Positions 1-6,474 are shown, counted from the stretch's first letter. The stretch is 8,359 nt of DNA from DASUZD01 sp036377055 (GCA_036377055.1 DASUZD010000043.1:1-8359), one strand, 5' to 3'. Made by a program: numbers and translations. Notes: a model not told the origin generated them from the letters alone.

Positions 1-644
1 CGGAGGACGTCCTCGTCCGGCCGCTCGTAGCGACCGCCGTAGGAGCCGTCGCCGAGGCCTCGGCGGACCTCGTCCGGGCCGGCCGCCTCGAACGCCGCCA
101 TGTCGACCATCGGCTTCGCCGCCTCCGGCAGCTCGACGCCCACGAGGCGCGTCCACGGGAAGTTCTCCATCCACGAGGCGTGGCTCGACTCGGGGTCGAT
201 CTCCTGGACGACCGCCCACACCTCGGGTCCGCTGAACCAGCTGTGGAAGAGCGCCTGCGCGTCCGGCCGTTCGCCGACCCACTCCCGGATAGCCGCCCTC
301 GCCGCGATGTTGCCGCCATGGCCGTTCAGGACGAGGATGCGCCGGAAGCCCTGACGCCGAAGGGACTCGAGCAGGTCGCGCACGACCGCGACGAACGTCT
401 CGAGGCGGAGCGTCGGGCTGCCCGGGTACGCGGCGAAGGTCGGCGTGAGCCCGTACGGCAGCACCGGCAAGACCGGCACCCCGAGCGGCTCCGCAGCCTC
501 GACGGCGACTCCCTCGGCGAGGAGGTTGTCGGTCTCGAGCGAGAGGTACGCGTGCTGCTCGGTCGAGCCGAGCGGCAGGACGATCCGGTCATCCCGCTCG
601 AGGTAGGCCTCGAGCTGCATCCAGTTGAGGTCGCGAACCCTCAG
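1..644 (-). CDS. Creatininase-family amidohydrolase (3' end beyond window)
   Basis: Creatininase (creatinine amidohydrolase) family: metal-dependent hydrolases of cyclic or linear C-N amide bonds, normally cytoplasmic. About 214 residues are visible; the C-terminus is cut by the window edge. Metal-site signatures are in order: GSTEQH with E29 and H31, D39 in ETDN, the NGHGGN loop with H109, and a later HASWMEN segment (H155, E160) matching the family's HAGxxET stretch. The second metal-site Glu of true creatininase is Gly here (NGHGGN rather than NGHYEN), as in many family members acting on other substrates, so the substrate is unknown. Start: the family's N-terminal D-L-x-W strand motif is encoded upstream of the first ATG (618-620). 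The frame has no ATG, GTG or TTG there, but a CTG at 642-644 overlaps the upstream stop as CTGA and has GGAG 5 nt before it. I chose CTG; the conservative start is 620. It is probably translationally coupled to the ABM-domain gene. Family confident, start uncertain. Confidence 0.88.
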   Translation of the reverse strand, partial: MRVRDLNWMQLEAYLERDDRIVLPLGSTEQHAYLSLETDNLLAEGVAVEAAEPLGVPVLPVLPYGLTPTFAAYPGSPTLRLETFVAVVRDLLESLRRQGFRRILVLNGHGGNIAARAAIREWVGERPDAQALFHSWFSGPEVWAVVQEIDPESSHASWMENFPWTRLVGVELPEAAKPMVDMAAFEAAGPDEVRRGLGDGSYGGRYERPDEDVL

Positions 645-931
645 TCGAACTCCGCTGCCACCTCGTACACGCCGACCGACGAGACCTGTCCCTGTGCCTC
701 CTCCATCGCCTGCCTGCGGAGCCCGGCGGCCACGACCTCGCTCGCGGAGAGGACGTCGTAGCCCTCCCAGAAGGTGACGGTCACAGCGGAGCCGTTCTCG
801 CGATCGATGAGTATGTACCCGCCTTTCGCGCCTCTCAGCCCGCGGAGCTGCTCGCTTGCCGCCTCGAACCCGCGAACGGCCGCGTCCATCTGCTCAGGCT
901 CGACCTCGTACCGCGCCACGCGCGCCCACAT
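641..931 (-). CDS. ABM-type dimeric alpha/beta-barrel protein
   Basis: A 96-aa protein with the pattern of the antibiotic-biosynthesis-monooxygenase (ABM) / DABB ferredoxin-like fold. It starts MWARVARYEV, has a first helix around residues 11-28, a Gly-rich turn (LRGAKGGYILIDRENG, about 30-45), then the strand AVTVTFWEG, a second helix ending near AQGQ and a final strand VGVYEV. Proteins of this style are common, small, dimeric and cytosolic in actinobacteria; most have no known substrate, and the fold alone does not prove oxygenase activity. Start: the reading frame extends upstream to 973, but the ATG at 929-931 has GGGAGG at 938-943, 6 nt away, and begins exactly at the first conserved strand, so the longer form is rejected. 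Its stop overlaps the start region of the creatininase gene, suggesting one transcript. The tRNA-Pro gene ends 56 nt upstream on the same strand. Confidence 0.85.
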   Translation of the reverse strand: MWARVARYEVEPEQMDAAVRGFEAASEQLRGLRGAKGGYILIDRENGSAVTVTFWEGYDVLSASEVVAAGLRRQAMEEAQGQVSSVGVYEVAAEFD

Positions 932-937
932 CGCCCG

Positions 938-943
938 CCTCCC
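938..943 (-). promoter_or_regulatory. Ribosome binding site deciding the ABM start
   Basis: GGGAGG on the minus strand, 6 nt before ATG 929-931. It is the only good Shine-Dalgarno near the candidate starts of this gene and places the start at 931 rather than 973. Confidence 0.75.
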
Positions 944-987
944 TGACTCGTGTGGCGCAGAGCGTTCCCCCACGCCGTGATTACGAA

Positions 988-1061
988 TCGGGACGGCCGG
1001 ATTCGAACCGGCGGCCTCCTGCTCCCAAAGCAGGCGCGCTACCAGGCTGCGCTACGTCCCG
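988..1061 (-). tRNA. tRNA-Pro(TGG)
   Basis: The minus strand folds into a complete cloverleaf of 74 nt. The acceptor stem is CGGGACG/CGTCCCG with discriminator A at 988. The D arm follows CGTAG, with a loop containing CCTGGTA. The anticodon stem is CCTGC/GCAGG with loop TTTGGGA, so the anticodon is TGG (proline). The short variable loop is AGGCC, and the T arm is GCCGG-TTCGAAT-CCGGC. The 3' CCA is not encoded (TTCG follows), so it must be added by the CCA enzyme. An acceptor starting CGGG is typical of bacterial tRNA-Pro. Confidence 0.97.
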
Positions 1062-1069
1062 TTGGCGCC

Positions 1070-1098
1070 AGTTTAGGCGACGCGCACGGAAAGCGGAA
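1070..1098 (-). promoter_or_regulatory. Candidate promoter of tRNA-Pro
   Basis: On the minus strand, TAAACT (1075-1070) matches the -10 consensus at 4 of 6 positions and lies about 9 nt before the tRNA 5' end. TTCCGC (1098-1093) is a poor -35 at 17-nt spacing. Position just upstream of a stable RNA is the main argument. Confidence 0.4.
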
Positions 1099-1120
1099 AG
1101 CCCGCACCGTGCATCGTTTT

Positions 1121-1142
1121 TCACCCTTTTGTCACCCTTTTG
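1121..1142. repeat. Perfect 11-bp tandem repeat upstream of the CAP gene
   Basis: Two adjacent identical copies of TCACCCTTTTG at 1121-1131 and 1132-1142. They sit in the divergent region between the tRNA-Pro promoter and the CAP-domain gene, 41 bp before its ATG. One repeat per helical turn suits a tandem operator, but no regulator is identifiable. The unit is AT-richer than the surroundings. Confidence 0.6.
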
Positions 1143-1153
1143 GGGGATACCCC
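1143..1153. repeat. Short inverted repeat GGGG-ATA-CCCC
   Basis: A perfect 4-bp inverted repeat around ATA, directly abutting the tandem repeat and 29 bp upstream of the CAP gene ATG. It could be an operator half-site pair or a promoter element; short and possibly chance in GC-rich DNA. Confidence 0.3.
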
Positions 1154-1182
1154 GTCCGGTGGGATCGTAAGAGTGTCCTCCG

Positions 1183-1662
1183 ATGCGCCCGCCGGGGGGT
1201 TTCGTCGCTGTTCTCGCCGTGCTCGCAGTCATGGCCTTCGCCGTGTCCACGGCCGATGCCGCGACCCTTGCCCCGCATTCGGAGTCGGCGCTCCTCGCGG
1301 CGATGAACCGCGCGCGCGCAGCGGGCGGACTCCGGCCGCTCCGCTTCGACGCGCGACTCCGCCGAGCTGCGCGGTCGCACTCCCGCGAGATGCTCCGGTA
1401 CGACTACTTCGGCCACGGCGCCTTCGCTCGGAGGCTCCTGGCGTTCCGCCTTCGCGGCCCGGTCATCGGCGAGAACCTCGCTTGGGGGAAGGGGCTCTAT
1501 CGACGCGCGGGCGTGATCGTGACCGAGTGGCTGCACAGCCCCGAGCACCGCGCCAACCTGCTCCGCCCCGGCTTCAGCCGCGTCGGCGTCGGCTCGCTGA
1601 CCGGGCGGTTCGACGGGCAGCGAAACGTGCTCGTCGTGACGGCCGACTTCGCCGGCCAGTAG
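1183..1662 (+). CDS. Secreted CAP/SCP-domain protein
   Basis: A 159-aa CAP-superfamily protein (SCP/PR-1/YkwD type). Residues 1-26 form a signal peptide: Arg near the start, a hydrophobic core of Val, Leu and Ala (7-21), and a TADA site with cleavage likely after A26. The mature part is almost only the CAP domain: N-terminal helix with NRAR (42-45), HSREM with H66, YFGH with H78, GENLAWG with E97, and WLHSPEHRANLL with H122, followed by the VGVGSL strand (135-139). These are the cavity His and Glu positions of the family. Bacterial CAP proteins act outside the cell; their biochemical role is mostly unknown, with roles in cell-wall or lipid interaction proposed. An in-frame TAA at 1168-1170 forces the start to ATG 1183 or later, yet there is no Shine-Dalgarno sequence, so translation may be leaderless or unusual. 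It stands alone, convergent with the response regulator and divergent from tRNA-Pro. Confidence 0.93.
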   Translation: MRPPGGFVAVLAVLAVMAFAVSTADAATLAPHSESALLAAMNRARAAGGLRPLRFDARLRRAARSHSREMLRYDYFGHGAFARRLLAFRLRGPVIGENLAWGKGLYRRAGVIVTEWLHSPEHRANLLRPGFSRVGVGSLTGRFDGQRNVLVVTADFAGQ

Positions 1663-1680
1663 GCCGCGCCCCGGAGGGTC

Positions 1681-1700
1681 CAGCGAAACGGTCTTCGTTG
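1681..1700 (+). terminator. Hairpin after the CAP gene
   Basis: CAGCGAA (1681-1687) pairs with TTCGTTG (1694-1700) over 7 bp with one G-T wobble and a 6-nt loop, starting 18 nt past the CAP stop. No T-tract follows, as is common in high-GC actinobacteria. It may act as a terminator or only as a 3' stabilising hairpin. Confidence 0.4.
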
Positions 1701-1710
1701 CACGGGCCGT

Positions 1711-1783
1711 GATGCTCGTTCCGAGGCAAGGACGCAGGGAGCGTCGGTAACAGCCTTATCGACGCGACCGAGGACGCCGCATC
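1711..1783. other. Nested foldable element, possible structured RNA
   Basis: Three nested pairings lie in a gene-free stretch between two end-of-gene hairpins. The outer is GATGC (1711-1715) with GCATC (1779-1783). The middle is AGGC (1724-1727) with GCCT (1753-1756). The inner is GACGC (1731-1735) with GCGTC (1741-1745), closing an AGGGA loop. Unpaired AAG and GGTAACA flank the inner stem. The strand is unknown; on the plus strand it would be the 3' part of the CAP transcript or a separate small RNA. I cannot match it to a named RNA family, and each stem is short. Confidence 0.35.
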
Positions 1784-1786
1784 GGG

Positions 1787-1824
1787 GCGAGCAGCGCGGC
1801 CCGGGCGGCACAAGGCTGCTTCGC
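1787..1824 (-). terminator. Hairpin after the response regulator
   Basis: On the minus strand GCGAAGCAGC (1824-1815) pairs with GCTGCTCGC (1795-1787): 9 bp with one bulged A. The 19-nt loop contains a further GCCCGGGC palindrome. It starts 9 nt past the response-regulator stop, a good position for a terminator, but no T-run follows. Confidence 0.45.
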
Positions 1825-1833
1825 TGGCCCCTC

Positions 1834-2271
1834 CTAGCCCTCTTCCATCAGCGCGCGCAGCTGGGCCAGCTTCTCGTGCCGGAGCTCGTCGCGCTCGCCT
1901 CGGTCGACGCGCGCGATCACGTCCTCGACGAGCGGCGCGAGCTCGAGCGGGTTGAACGGTTTCGTCACGTAGTCGACGCCGCCGATGTCGAGGCCGCGGG
2001 CCCGGTCGCGAAACTCGGCGCGTGCGGTCAGGAAGATGATCGGGATCCCCTTCGTCGCTGGGTCGACGAGGAGCTGCTCGGCGACGCGCCAGCCGTCGAG
2101 GCCCGGCATCATCACGTCGAGGAGCACGACGTCCGGGTCCTGCGTCCGCGCGAGCTCGAGCCCGCCCGGCCCGTCCGCCGCCTCCAGCACCTCCATCTCC
2201 TCGGCCTCCAGGTTGACGCGGCAGAGCAGCCGGATCGGCGCTTCGTCGTCGATGACGAGCACCTTGGTCAT
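1834..2271 (-). CDS. Receiver-only response regulator (CheY-like)
   Basis: A 145-aa single-domain response regulator. It has the full receiver set: acidic pair D8-D9 (VIDDE), phospho-acceptor D52 (VVLLDVMMPG), T82 (FLTAR) and K104 (VTKPF). The domain fills residues 1-122. The last 23 residues are a charged, probably helical tail, not a DNA-binding or enzymatic output. It should accept phosphate from the kinase encoded just upstream on the same strand (62-bp gap) and signal by protein-protein contact in the cytoplasm. The ATG at 2269-2271 gives a standard receiver N-terminus. However, the sequence just before it is C/T-rich with no Shine-Dalgarno, so translation may depend on a leaderless or other mode. 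A possible own promoter overlaps the kinase stop codon. Identification is firm; partnership with the kinase is inferred from adjacency and the lack of any other receiver here. Confidence 0.95.
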   Translation of the reverse strand: MTKVLVIDDEAPIRLLCRVNLEAEEMEVLEAADGPGGLELARTQDPDVVLLDVMMPGLDGWRVAEQLLVDPATKGIPIIFLTARAEFRDRARGLDIGGVDYVTKPFNPLELAPLVEDVIARVDRGERDELRHEKLAQLRALMEEG

Positions 2272-2310
2272 CGGTTGGGAGGGGTGCCGCAGGTGGACAA
2301 GCTTCGACCC

Positions 2311-2340
2311 GCTATACCCATCGCGTCACCAGATCAGTCC
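2311..2340 (-). promoter_or_regulatory. Candidate promoter of the response regulator
   Basis: TATAGC (2316-2311) as -10 and GGACTG (2340-2335) as -35, spaced 18 nt, overlap the kinase stop codon on the minus strand. Transcription would start near 2304, about 33 nt before the regulator ATG. The -35 match is weak, so co-transcription from the kinase promoter is equally possible. Confidence 0.35.
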
Positions 2341-5300
2341 ACGCTCGTCGCGATGGGGGTGCGCGCGAGCGGCAGCTCGAACCAGAAGCGCGAGCCCTGG
2401 CCCTCCTGCGACGCAACCTCGATGTGCCCGCCCATCGCCTCGACGAGGCCGCGCGCGATGAAGAGTCCGAGGCCGCTGCCGCCCCCGCCCGCGCCCGCAT
2501 TCCGGCCGGCCGTCTCGGCTCGATAGAACTTGCGGAAGATCCGCTCCCGCTCGCCCTGCGGGATGCCCATGCCCTCGTCGACGACCTCGAGCTCGACCGT
2601 CCCGCCGCGGCGATGCGCGCCGATCGTGACCGTCCCGCCGTCGGGCGAGTACTTGACGGCGTTGTCGACGAGCGCGCCGAGGATCTGGCGCAGCTTCTCG
2701 GCGTCGGCCTCGGCGGTCAGCGGCCGCTCGGGGACGTCGACGACGAACTGGTGCGCGTCGACGGCGCCGTCCACCTGCGCGCTCGCGACCACCTCGTCGA
2801 CGATCGACCCGACCTCCGTCGAGGCCAGGTTCACCTGGAGGTCGCCGGTGTCGAGCCGCGCGACGTTGAGCAGCGCGTCGACGATCGAGGTCAGGCGGTC
2901 GGACTCGGACGCGATGTAGCCGAGGAACGTGCGCCGCTCCTCCTCGCCGAAGAGCACGTCCTGCCGGAGCAGCGTCTCGGCGAAGCCGTAGATCGAGGTG
3001 AGCGGCGTCCGCAGCTCGTGCGAGACCGCGGCGACGAACTCCGACTTCATCTGCTCGACGCTGCGGTCGGCGGAGATGTCGCGGAACGCGAAGATCCGGC
3101 CGGCGACGGCGCCCGCGGGGTCGCGCATGACGGCCTCGGTGAGCGAGAGCCAGACGTCCTCGCCGCCGCGCACGATCGAGACGAGCCGGTCGCCGGCCGG
3201 CGCGTCGCCCTGCGACTCGAGCCCGCGCTGGAGCACCTGCGCGGGTGTCCGCCCGAGCGCCTCCTCCGACGGCACGCCGGTGATCTGTTCGGCGGCGCGG
3301 TTCCAGAGCACGACCTTCCCGTCACGGTCGACGGCGACGATCCCGTCGGCGATGTTCGCCAGGATCGCGAAGCTCCGCTCCTTCTCGAGGGCGACGCGCT
3401 GGTAGAGCTCGGCGTTCGAGAGCGCGGCCGAGGTGTTCGCGGCCAGCGCGAGCAGCGCCTCGACCTCCTCCTCGCGCCACGTCCGCGGCCGACGGCCATA
3501 GACCGAGAGCACGCCGTGCAGGAGGCCCTCCGGCCCGACGAGCGGAACCCCGAGATAGGACGAGTAGCCGCGGGAAAGCACGGTGTCGGCCGCGGCGAGC
3601 CGGGGGTCGTCGCGCGTGTCGTCGATCGCGACCGGGCCGCGCGACTGGACGACGTCGTCCGACAGCCGGCCCCTTGCCGGGGACGCCTCGCCGAGGAGGT
3701 CGGCGACGTCCTCGCCTTCGACGGCGCTGACGACGAGCTCGTCTCCGTCGAGCACGCGGATCGTGCACGCCTCCGCGCCGAGCAGCGCGGGCGCCTGTTG
3801 CACGACCTCGTCCAGGACCGCGGCGGGGTCGAGCTCGGTCGCGAGCAGGCCGCCGGTCCGCGCGAGCTGCTGCGCGAGCGCGCGGGCCGTCCGCTCGGCC
3901 TCGAAGAGCCCGCTTCGCTCGAGAGCGCCGCGCGCCGCGTCGCCGAGGTGTCGGGCGAGCTCGAGGTCGTCGTCCGTGAACGTCTTGTCGTCGCGGAAAG
4001 CGACAAGCACGAGGCCGGCGCTCTCGCCCCGCGGGTCCTCGACCGGCACCGCGAGCAGCGAGCGGCAGCCGCAGCCGCCGAGCAGCCGGCGCCAGTCCGC
4101 GTCCAGCCGCTCGTCGTCCGCGACGGCCGGCAACGCGATCAACCGCCCCGCCGCGGCAGCGTCGCCGACCGGCTCCACCTCGGGCGGCGGCTCGGCGGCA
4201 AGCACCTCCCGCAGGCGCTCCGGCAGCTCGAACGCGCCGACGAGCTCGAGGCCGAAGGTCCGCGGCATCAGCACCGCGGCATAGCTGCCGCCGAGCGCCT
4301 CGGTCGCCGCCTGCGCGACGGCCTCGTACGTGGCGGCGAGCGAGAGCGACTGCCCGAGCACCGACGCGATGCGGTAGAAGCCGCGTTGCACCTGCGCCTG
4401 ACGCGTCCGCTCCGCGAACGTCTCCGCGTTCCTGAGCGCGAGCGAGGCGAGCCCGGCGAAGGCCTCGAGCGCGTCGGCCTCCGCAGGCTCGAACGGGCCG
4501 CCGCTGACGCGGCCGACGCCCAGCACGCCGAGCGTCTCGCCGCCCCAGACCATGGGGGCGACGATCGCACCGGAGAAGCCGGCGTAGGCAGCGTGCGGAA
4601 CGGGATCGGCCATTCCCTGGTAGTCGGCCGCGATCACCGGCCGCGAGCTGCGCAGCGCCTCGCCGGCGACGCCCTTGTCGACCGGGAACTCGAACCCGAC
4701 CAGCTCGGACGGCAGCCCGTACACGGCGGCGCAGCGGAGCGTGCCGCGCGCCGGGTCGAGCAGGTAGCAGTCGGCGGCGTCGACGCCGAGGAGCTGGGCG
4801 ACCTGCTCGACGAGCCGCGGGAGCACGACGTCGAGCTGGAGCTCGCTCGTCAGCGCTTGGGCCGCCCTCAGCAGCCGGGCCTGCTGCTCGAGCCGCTGCT
4901 CGTTCTCGGCGAGGAGGCGCGCGATGTGGAGGGCCAGGCCGAGCTCACGCGCGATCGCCTCGAGCAGCGCCACCTCGGCGTCGACCCATGGTCCGGGCGT
5001 CGACCGGTGCACCGCGAGAACTCCGATCGTCTCGTCGACGAGCCCGATCGGCGTCGCGAGCGCCGACCGCGAGCCGAGCTCGAGCAGCGGCTCGCGGCCT
5101 CCGAGCTCGGGATCGGCGATCGCCGGGTCGGCCGCGACGTCTTCGACCGCGACCGTTCGCGCGTCGCGCAGCGCAAGATTCGAGACCGCCAGAGCGCGCA
5201 CCGCGGGCGCCACCGACGGGAGCCCAGGCGCGCGCCACTCGGCCGCCACGGAGAAGTCCCGGCCGTCCTCACGCAGCCGCACGAAGCAGCGGCTGCCTCC

Positions 5301-6281
5301 GAGCGCGTCGGCCGTCTCGTGGACGGCGACCTCGAGCACGGCGCGCACGTCGAGCTCCGAGCGCACCTTCCGCGCGACGCGCGCGATCAGCCGCTCGCGC
5401 TCCAGGGCCCGCTCCAGCGCCTCTGCCGACCGCGTCCGGTCGAGCGCGAGCGCCGCCTCTCCCGCCAGCGCCTGCATCAGCGTCAACTCCTCCGCGGTGA
5501 AACTTCGATGCGCCGCGATCGACACCGCGACCAGCACCGCGATCACGCGCTCCTCCGAGATCAGCGGCGTCCACGCGCCGCTTCGCGCACCGACCTGCTC
5601 GGCGAGCCGACGGCTGACGCGCGTCGATCCGGCGACGTCGTAGACGGTCACTGGCGCGGCCTCGAAGACGGCGCTCGCGATCGCCGACGGCTCGTGCTCG
5701 AGGTCGAGCCGTACGTCGTGCCACCAGTCGACGTCGCGACCGTCCTGGCGCGCGACGAAGCCGGTCGCCTCGCGCCCGTCGTCGCTGACGAGGGCCAGCG
5801 CCGTGAACTCGACGTCGAAGAGCCTCCCGACCTCATCGAGCAGGATCCTCGCCGCGGCCTTCGCGTCGTGCGTGCGCGCGAGCGCGTTCGAGATCGTCGA
5901 CACCGCCTCCAGCTCGCGGTCGCGGAGCGTCGTCTTGGCCTCGGCCTCGCGCGTCCGCACGGAGCCGGCGGCGAGCAGGCCGCGGTCGCGCCAGCGGACG
6001 AGCAAGAGCAACCCCGGCAGCAGCGCCACGAGCGTCGCCGCGAAGGGTGGCCAGACATGCCCTCCGATCGGCCGCCGGTCGTGCAGGACGAGGCCGCCGA
6101 TGACCGCGGCCGGGATCGCGATGCACGGGAAGATCGCGGCGACCGCGACGTCGGTCGCGCCGAGCCGGCGCCGCTCGCGCCAGAGCGTCGGCACGACCGC
6201 GCCGGTGACGATCGCGTAGATCGCGGCCAGCGCGAAGAGAGGCGCCGCGTTGAAGACGACCGACTTCGTTGCGTCACTCAC
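2334..6281 (-). CDS. Membrane histidine kinase with five GAF domains and PAS
   Basis: A 1315-aa hybrid-free sensor histidine kinase. Residues 8-30, 44-66 and 77-95 look like three membrane segments. Five GAF repeats follow at about 126-285, 297-452, 470-618, 635-790 and 800-958, each joined by a charged helical linker. Then come a PAS domain (971-1072) and HisKA, with phospho-accepting H1088 in SHELRTP. The HATPase_c domain has the N-box DNAVKYS (N1207), G1 DEGMGIP (D1235), F-box FRKFYR and G2 GSGLGLF (1268-1273). The kinase core is intact, so it should autophosphorylate and feed the receiver encoded 62 bp downstream. GAF and PAS domains bind small ligands or mediate dimer signalling; the ligand cannot be read from sequence, and no bilin or haem site is evident. 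Start: the frame is open to 6473, but GTG 6279-6281 has GAAGGG 4 nt before it and begins just ahead of the first membrane helix; the extra 64 residues look unnatural. Five tandem GAFs are unusually many. Confidence 0.95.
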   Translation of the reverse strand: MSDATKSVVFNAAPLFALAAIYAIVTGAVVPTLWRERRRLGATDVAVAAIFPCIAIPAAVIGGLVLHDRRPIGGHVWPPFAATLVALLPGLLLLVRWRDRGLLAAGSVRTREAEAKTTLRDRELEAVSTISNALARTHDAKAAARILLDEVGRLFDVEFTALALVSDDGREATGFVARQDGRDVDWWHDVRLDLEHEPSAIASAVFEAAPVTVYDVAGSTRVSRRLAEQVGARSGAWTPLISEERVIAVLVAVSIAAHRSFTAEELTLMQALAGEAALALDRTRSAEALERALERERLIARVARKVRSELDVRAVLEVAVHETADALGGSRCFVRLREDGRDFSVAAEWRAPGLPSVAPAVRALAVSNLALRDARTVAVEDVAADPAIADPELGGREPLLELGSRSALATPIGLVDETIGVLAVHRSTPGPWVDAEVALLEAIARELGLALHIARLLAENEQRLEQQARLLRAAQALTSELQLDVVLPRLVEQVAQLLGVDAADCYLLDPARGTLRCAAVYGLPSELVGFEFPVDKGVAGEALRSSRPVIAADYQGMADPVPHAAYAGFSGAIVAPMVWGGETLGVLGVGRVSGGPFEPAEADALEAFAGLASLALRNAETFAERTRQAQVQRGFYRIASVLGQSLSLAATYEAVAQAATEALGGSYAAVLMPRTFGLELVGAFELPERLREVLAAEPPPEVEPVGDAAAAGRLIALPAVADDERLDADWRRLLGGCGCRSLLAVPVEDPRGESAGLVLVAFRDDKTFTDDDLELARHLGDAARGALERSGLFEAERTARALAQQLARTGGLLATELDPAAVLDEVVQQAPALLGAEACTIRVLDGDELVVSAVEGEDVADLLGEASPARGRLSDDVVQSRGPVAIDDTRDDPRLAAADTVLSRGYSSYLGVPLVGPEGLLHGVLSVYGRRPRTWREEEVEALLALAANTSAALSNAELYQRVALEKERSFAILANIADGIVAVDRDGKVVLWNRAAEQITGVPSEEALGRTPAQVLQRGLESQGDAPAGDRLVSIVRGGEDVWLSLTEAVMRDPAGAVAGRIFAFRDISADRSVEQMKSEFVAAVSHELRTPLTSIYGFAETLLRQDVLFGEEERRTFLGYIASESDRLTSIVDALLNVARLDTGDLQVNLASTEVGSIVDEVVASAQVDGAVDAHQFVVDVPERPLTAEADAEKLRQILGALVDNAVKYSPDGGTVTIGAHRRGGTVELEVVDEGMGIPQGERERIFRKFYRAETAGRNAGAGGGGSGLGLFIARGLVEAMGGHIEVASQEGQGSRFWFELPLARTPIATSVD

Positions 6282-6285
6282 TGGG

Positions 6286-6291
6286 CCCTTC
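6286..6291 (-). promoter_or_regulatory. Ribosome binding site deciding the kinase start
   Basis: GAAGGG on the minus strand, 4 nt before GTG 6279-6281 (5 nt if the AAGG core is counted). It supports the GTG start over upstream ATG/GTG codons in the open frame. A TATCAT -10-like hexamer at 6299-6294 is so close that it would give an almost leaderless transcript, so it probably is not the promoter. Confidence 0.6.
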
Positions 6292-6363
6292 GGATGATAG
6301 GTAGCAGCCGACCCGGACCGAAAGTACGCGGCGGCCGCTCCGACCGCTTTATCGGTTGCAAAG

Positions 6364-6381
6364 ATGGGCCACCCGGCCCAT
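6364..6381. repeat. Perfect 7-bp hairpin
   Basis: ATGGGCC (6364-6370) and GGCCCAT (6375-6381) pair perfectly around a 4-nt loop (ACCC on plus, GGGT on minus). It lies 82 bp upstream of the kinase GTG. On the minus strand CTTT follows; too short a T-run to call it a terminator. Confidence 0.6.
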
Positions 6382-6431
6382 TGGCACGGAAGCCGAAGCG
6401 GGTTAGCTTCCCCGGCACTGGGCGATGCGAG

Positions 6432-6466
6432 CCGCGGCGCGCGAACCTGGCCTTTGCAGGCCGCGG
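6432..6466. repeat. Inverted repeat with inner stem
   Basis: CCGCGG at 6432-6437 can pair with CCGCGG at 6461-6466. Inside, CCTG (6446-6449) can pair with CAGG (6457-6460), or GGCC (6449-6452) with GGCC (6459-6462). The stems compete in part, so the real fold is unclear. Confidence 0.4.
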
Positions 6467-6474
6467 CGAGCACT

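Noticed and set aside
641..931. Naming the ABM-type protein as a monooxygenase
   Set aside because: The fold is shared by many non-enzymatic proteins and no active-site residues can be confirmed from sequence.
932..973. 14-residue N-terminal extension of the ABM protein
   Set aside because: The ATG at 931 has GGGAGG at ideal spacing and begins at the conserved first strand.
1711..1783. GEMM-I c-di-GMP riboswitch
   Set aside because: The arrangement GGCAA, stem, GCC is only a loose likeness. The conserved GACGCAAAGCC segment and the tetraloop-receptor are missing, and no gene lies downstream in the right direction.
2334..6281. Phytochrome or haem-sensing identity for the GAF domains
   Set aside because: No PHY domain, no bilin-binding Cys context and no conserved proximal His that I can recognise. 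The ligand stays unknown.
6282..6473. 64-residue N-terminal extension of the kinase
   Set aside because: It has no ribosome site, crosses several hairpins, has no domain, and GTG 6279-6281 with GAAGGG fits the first membrane helix better.
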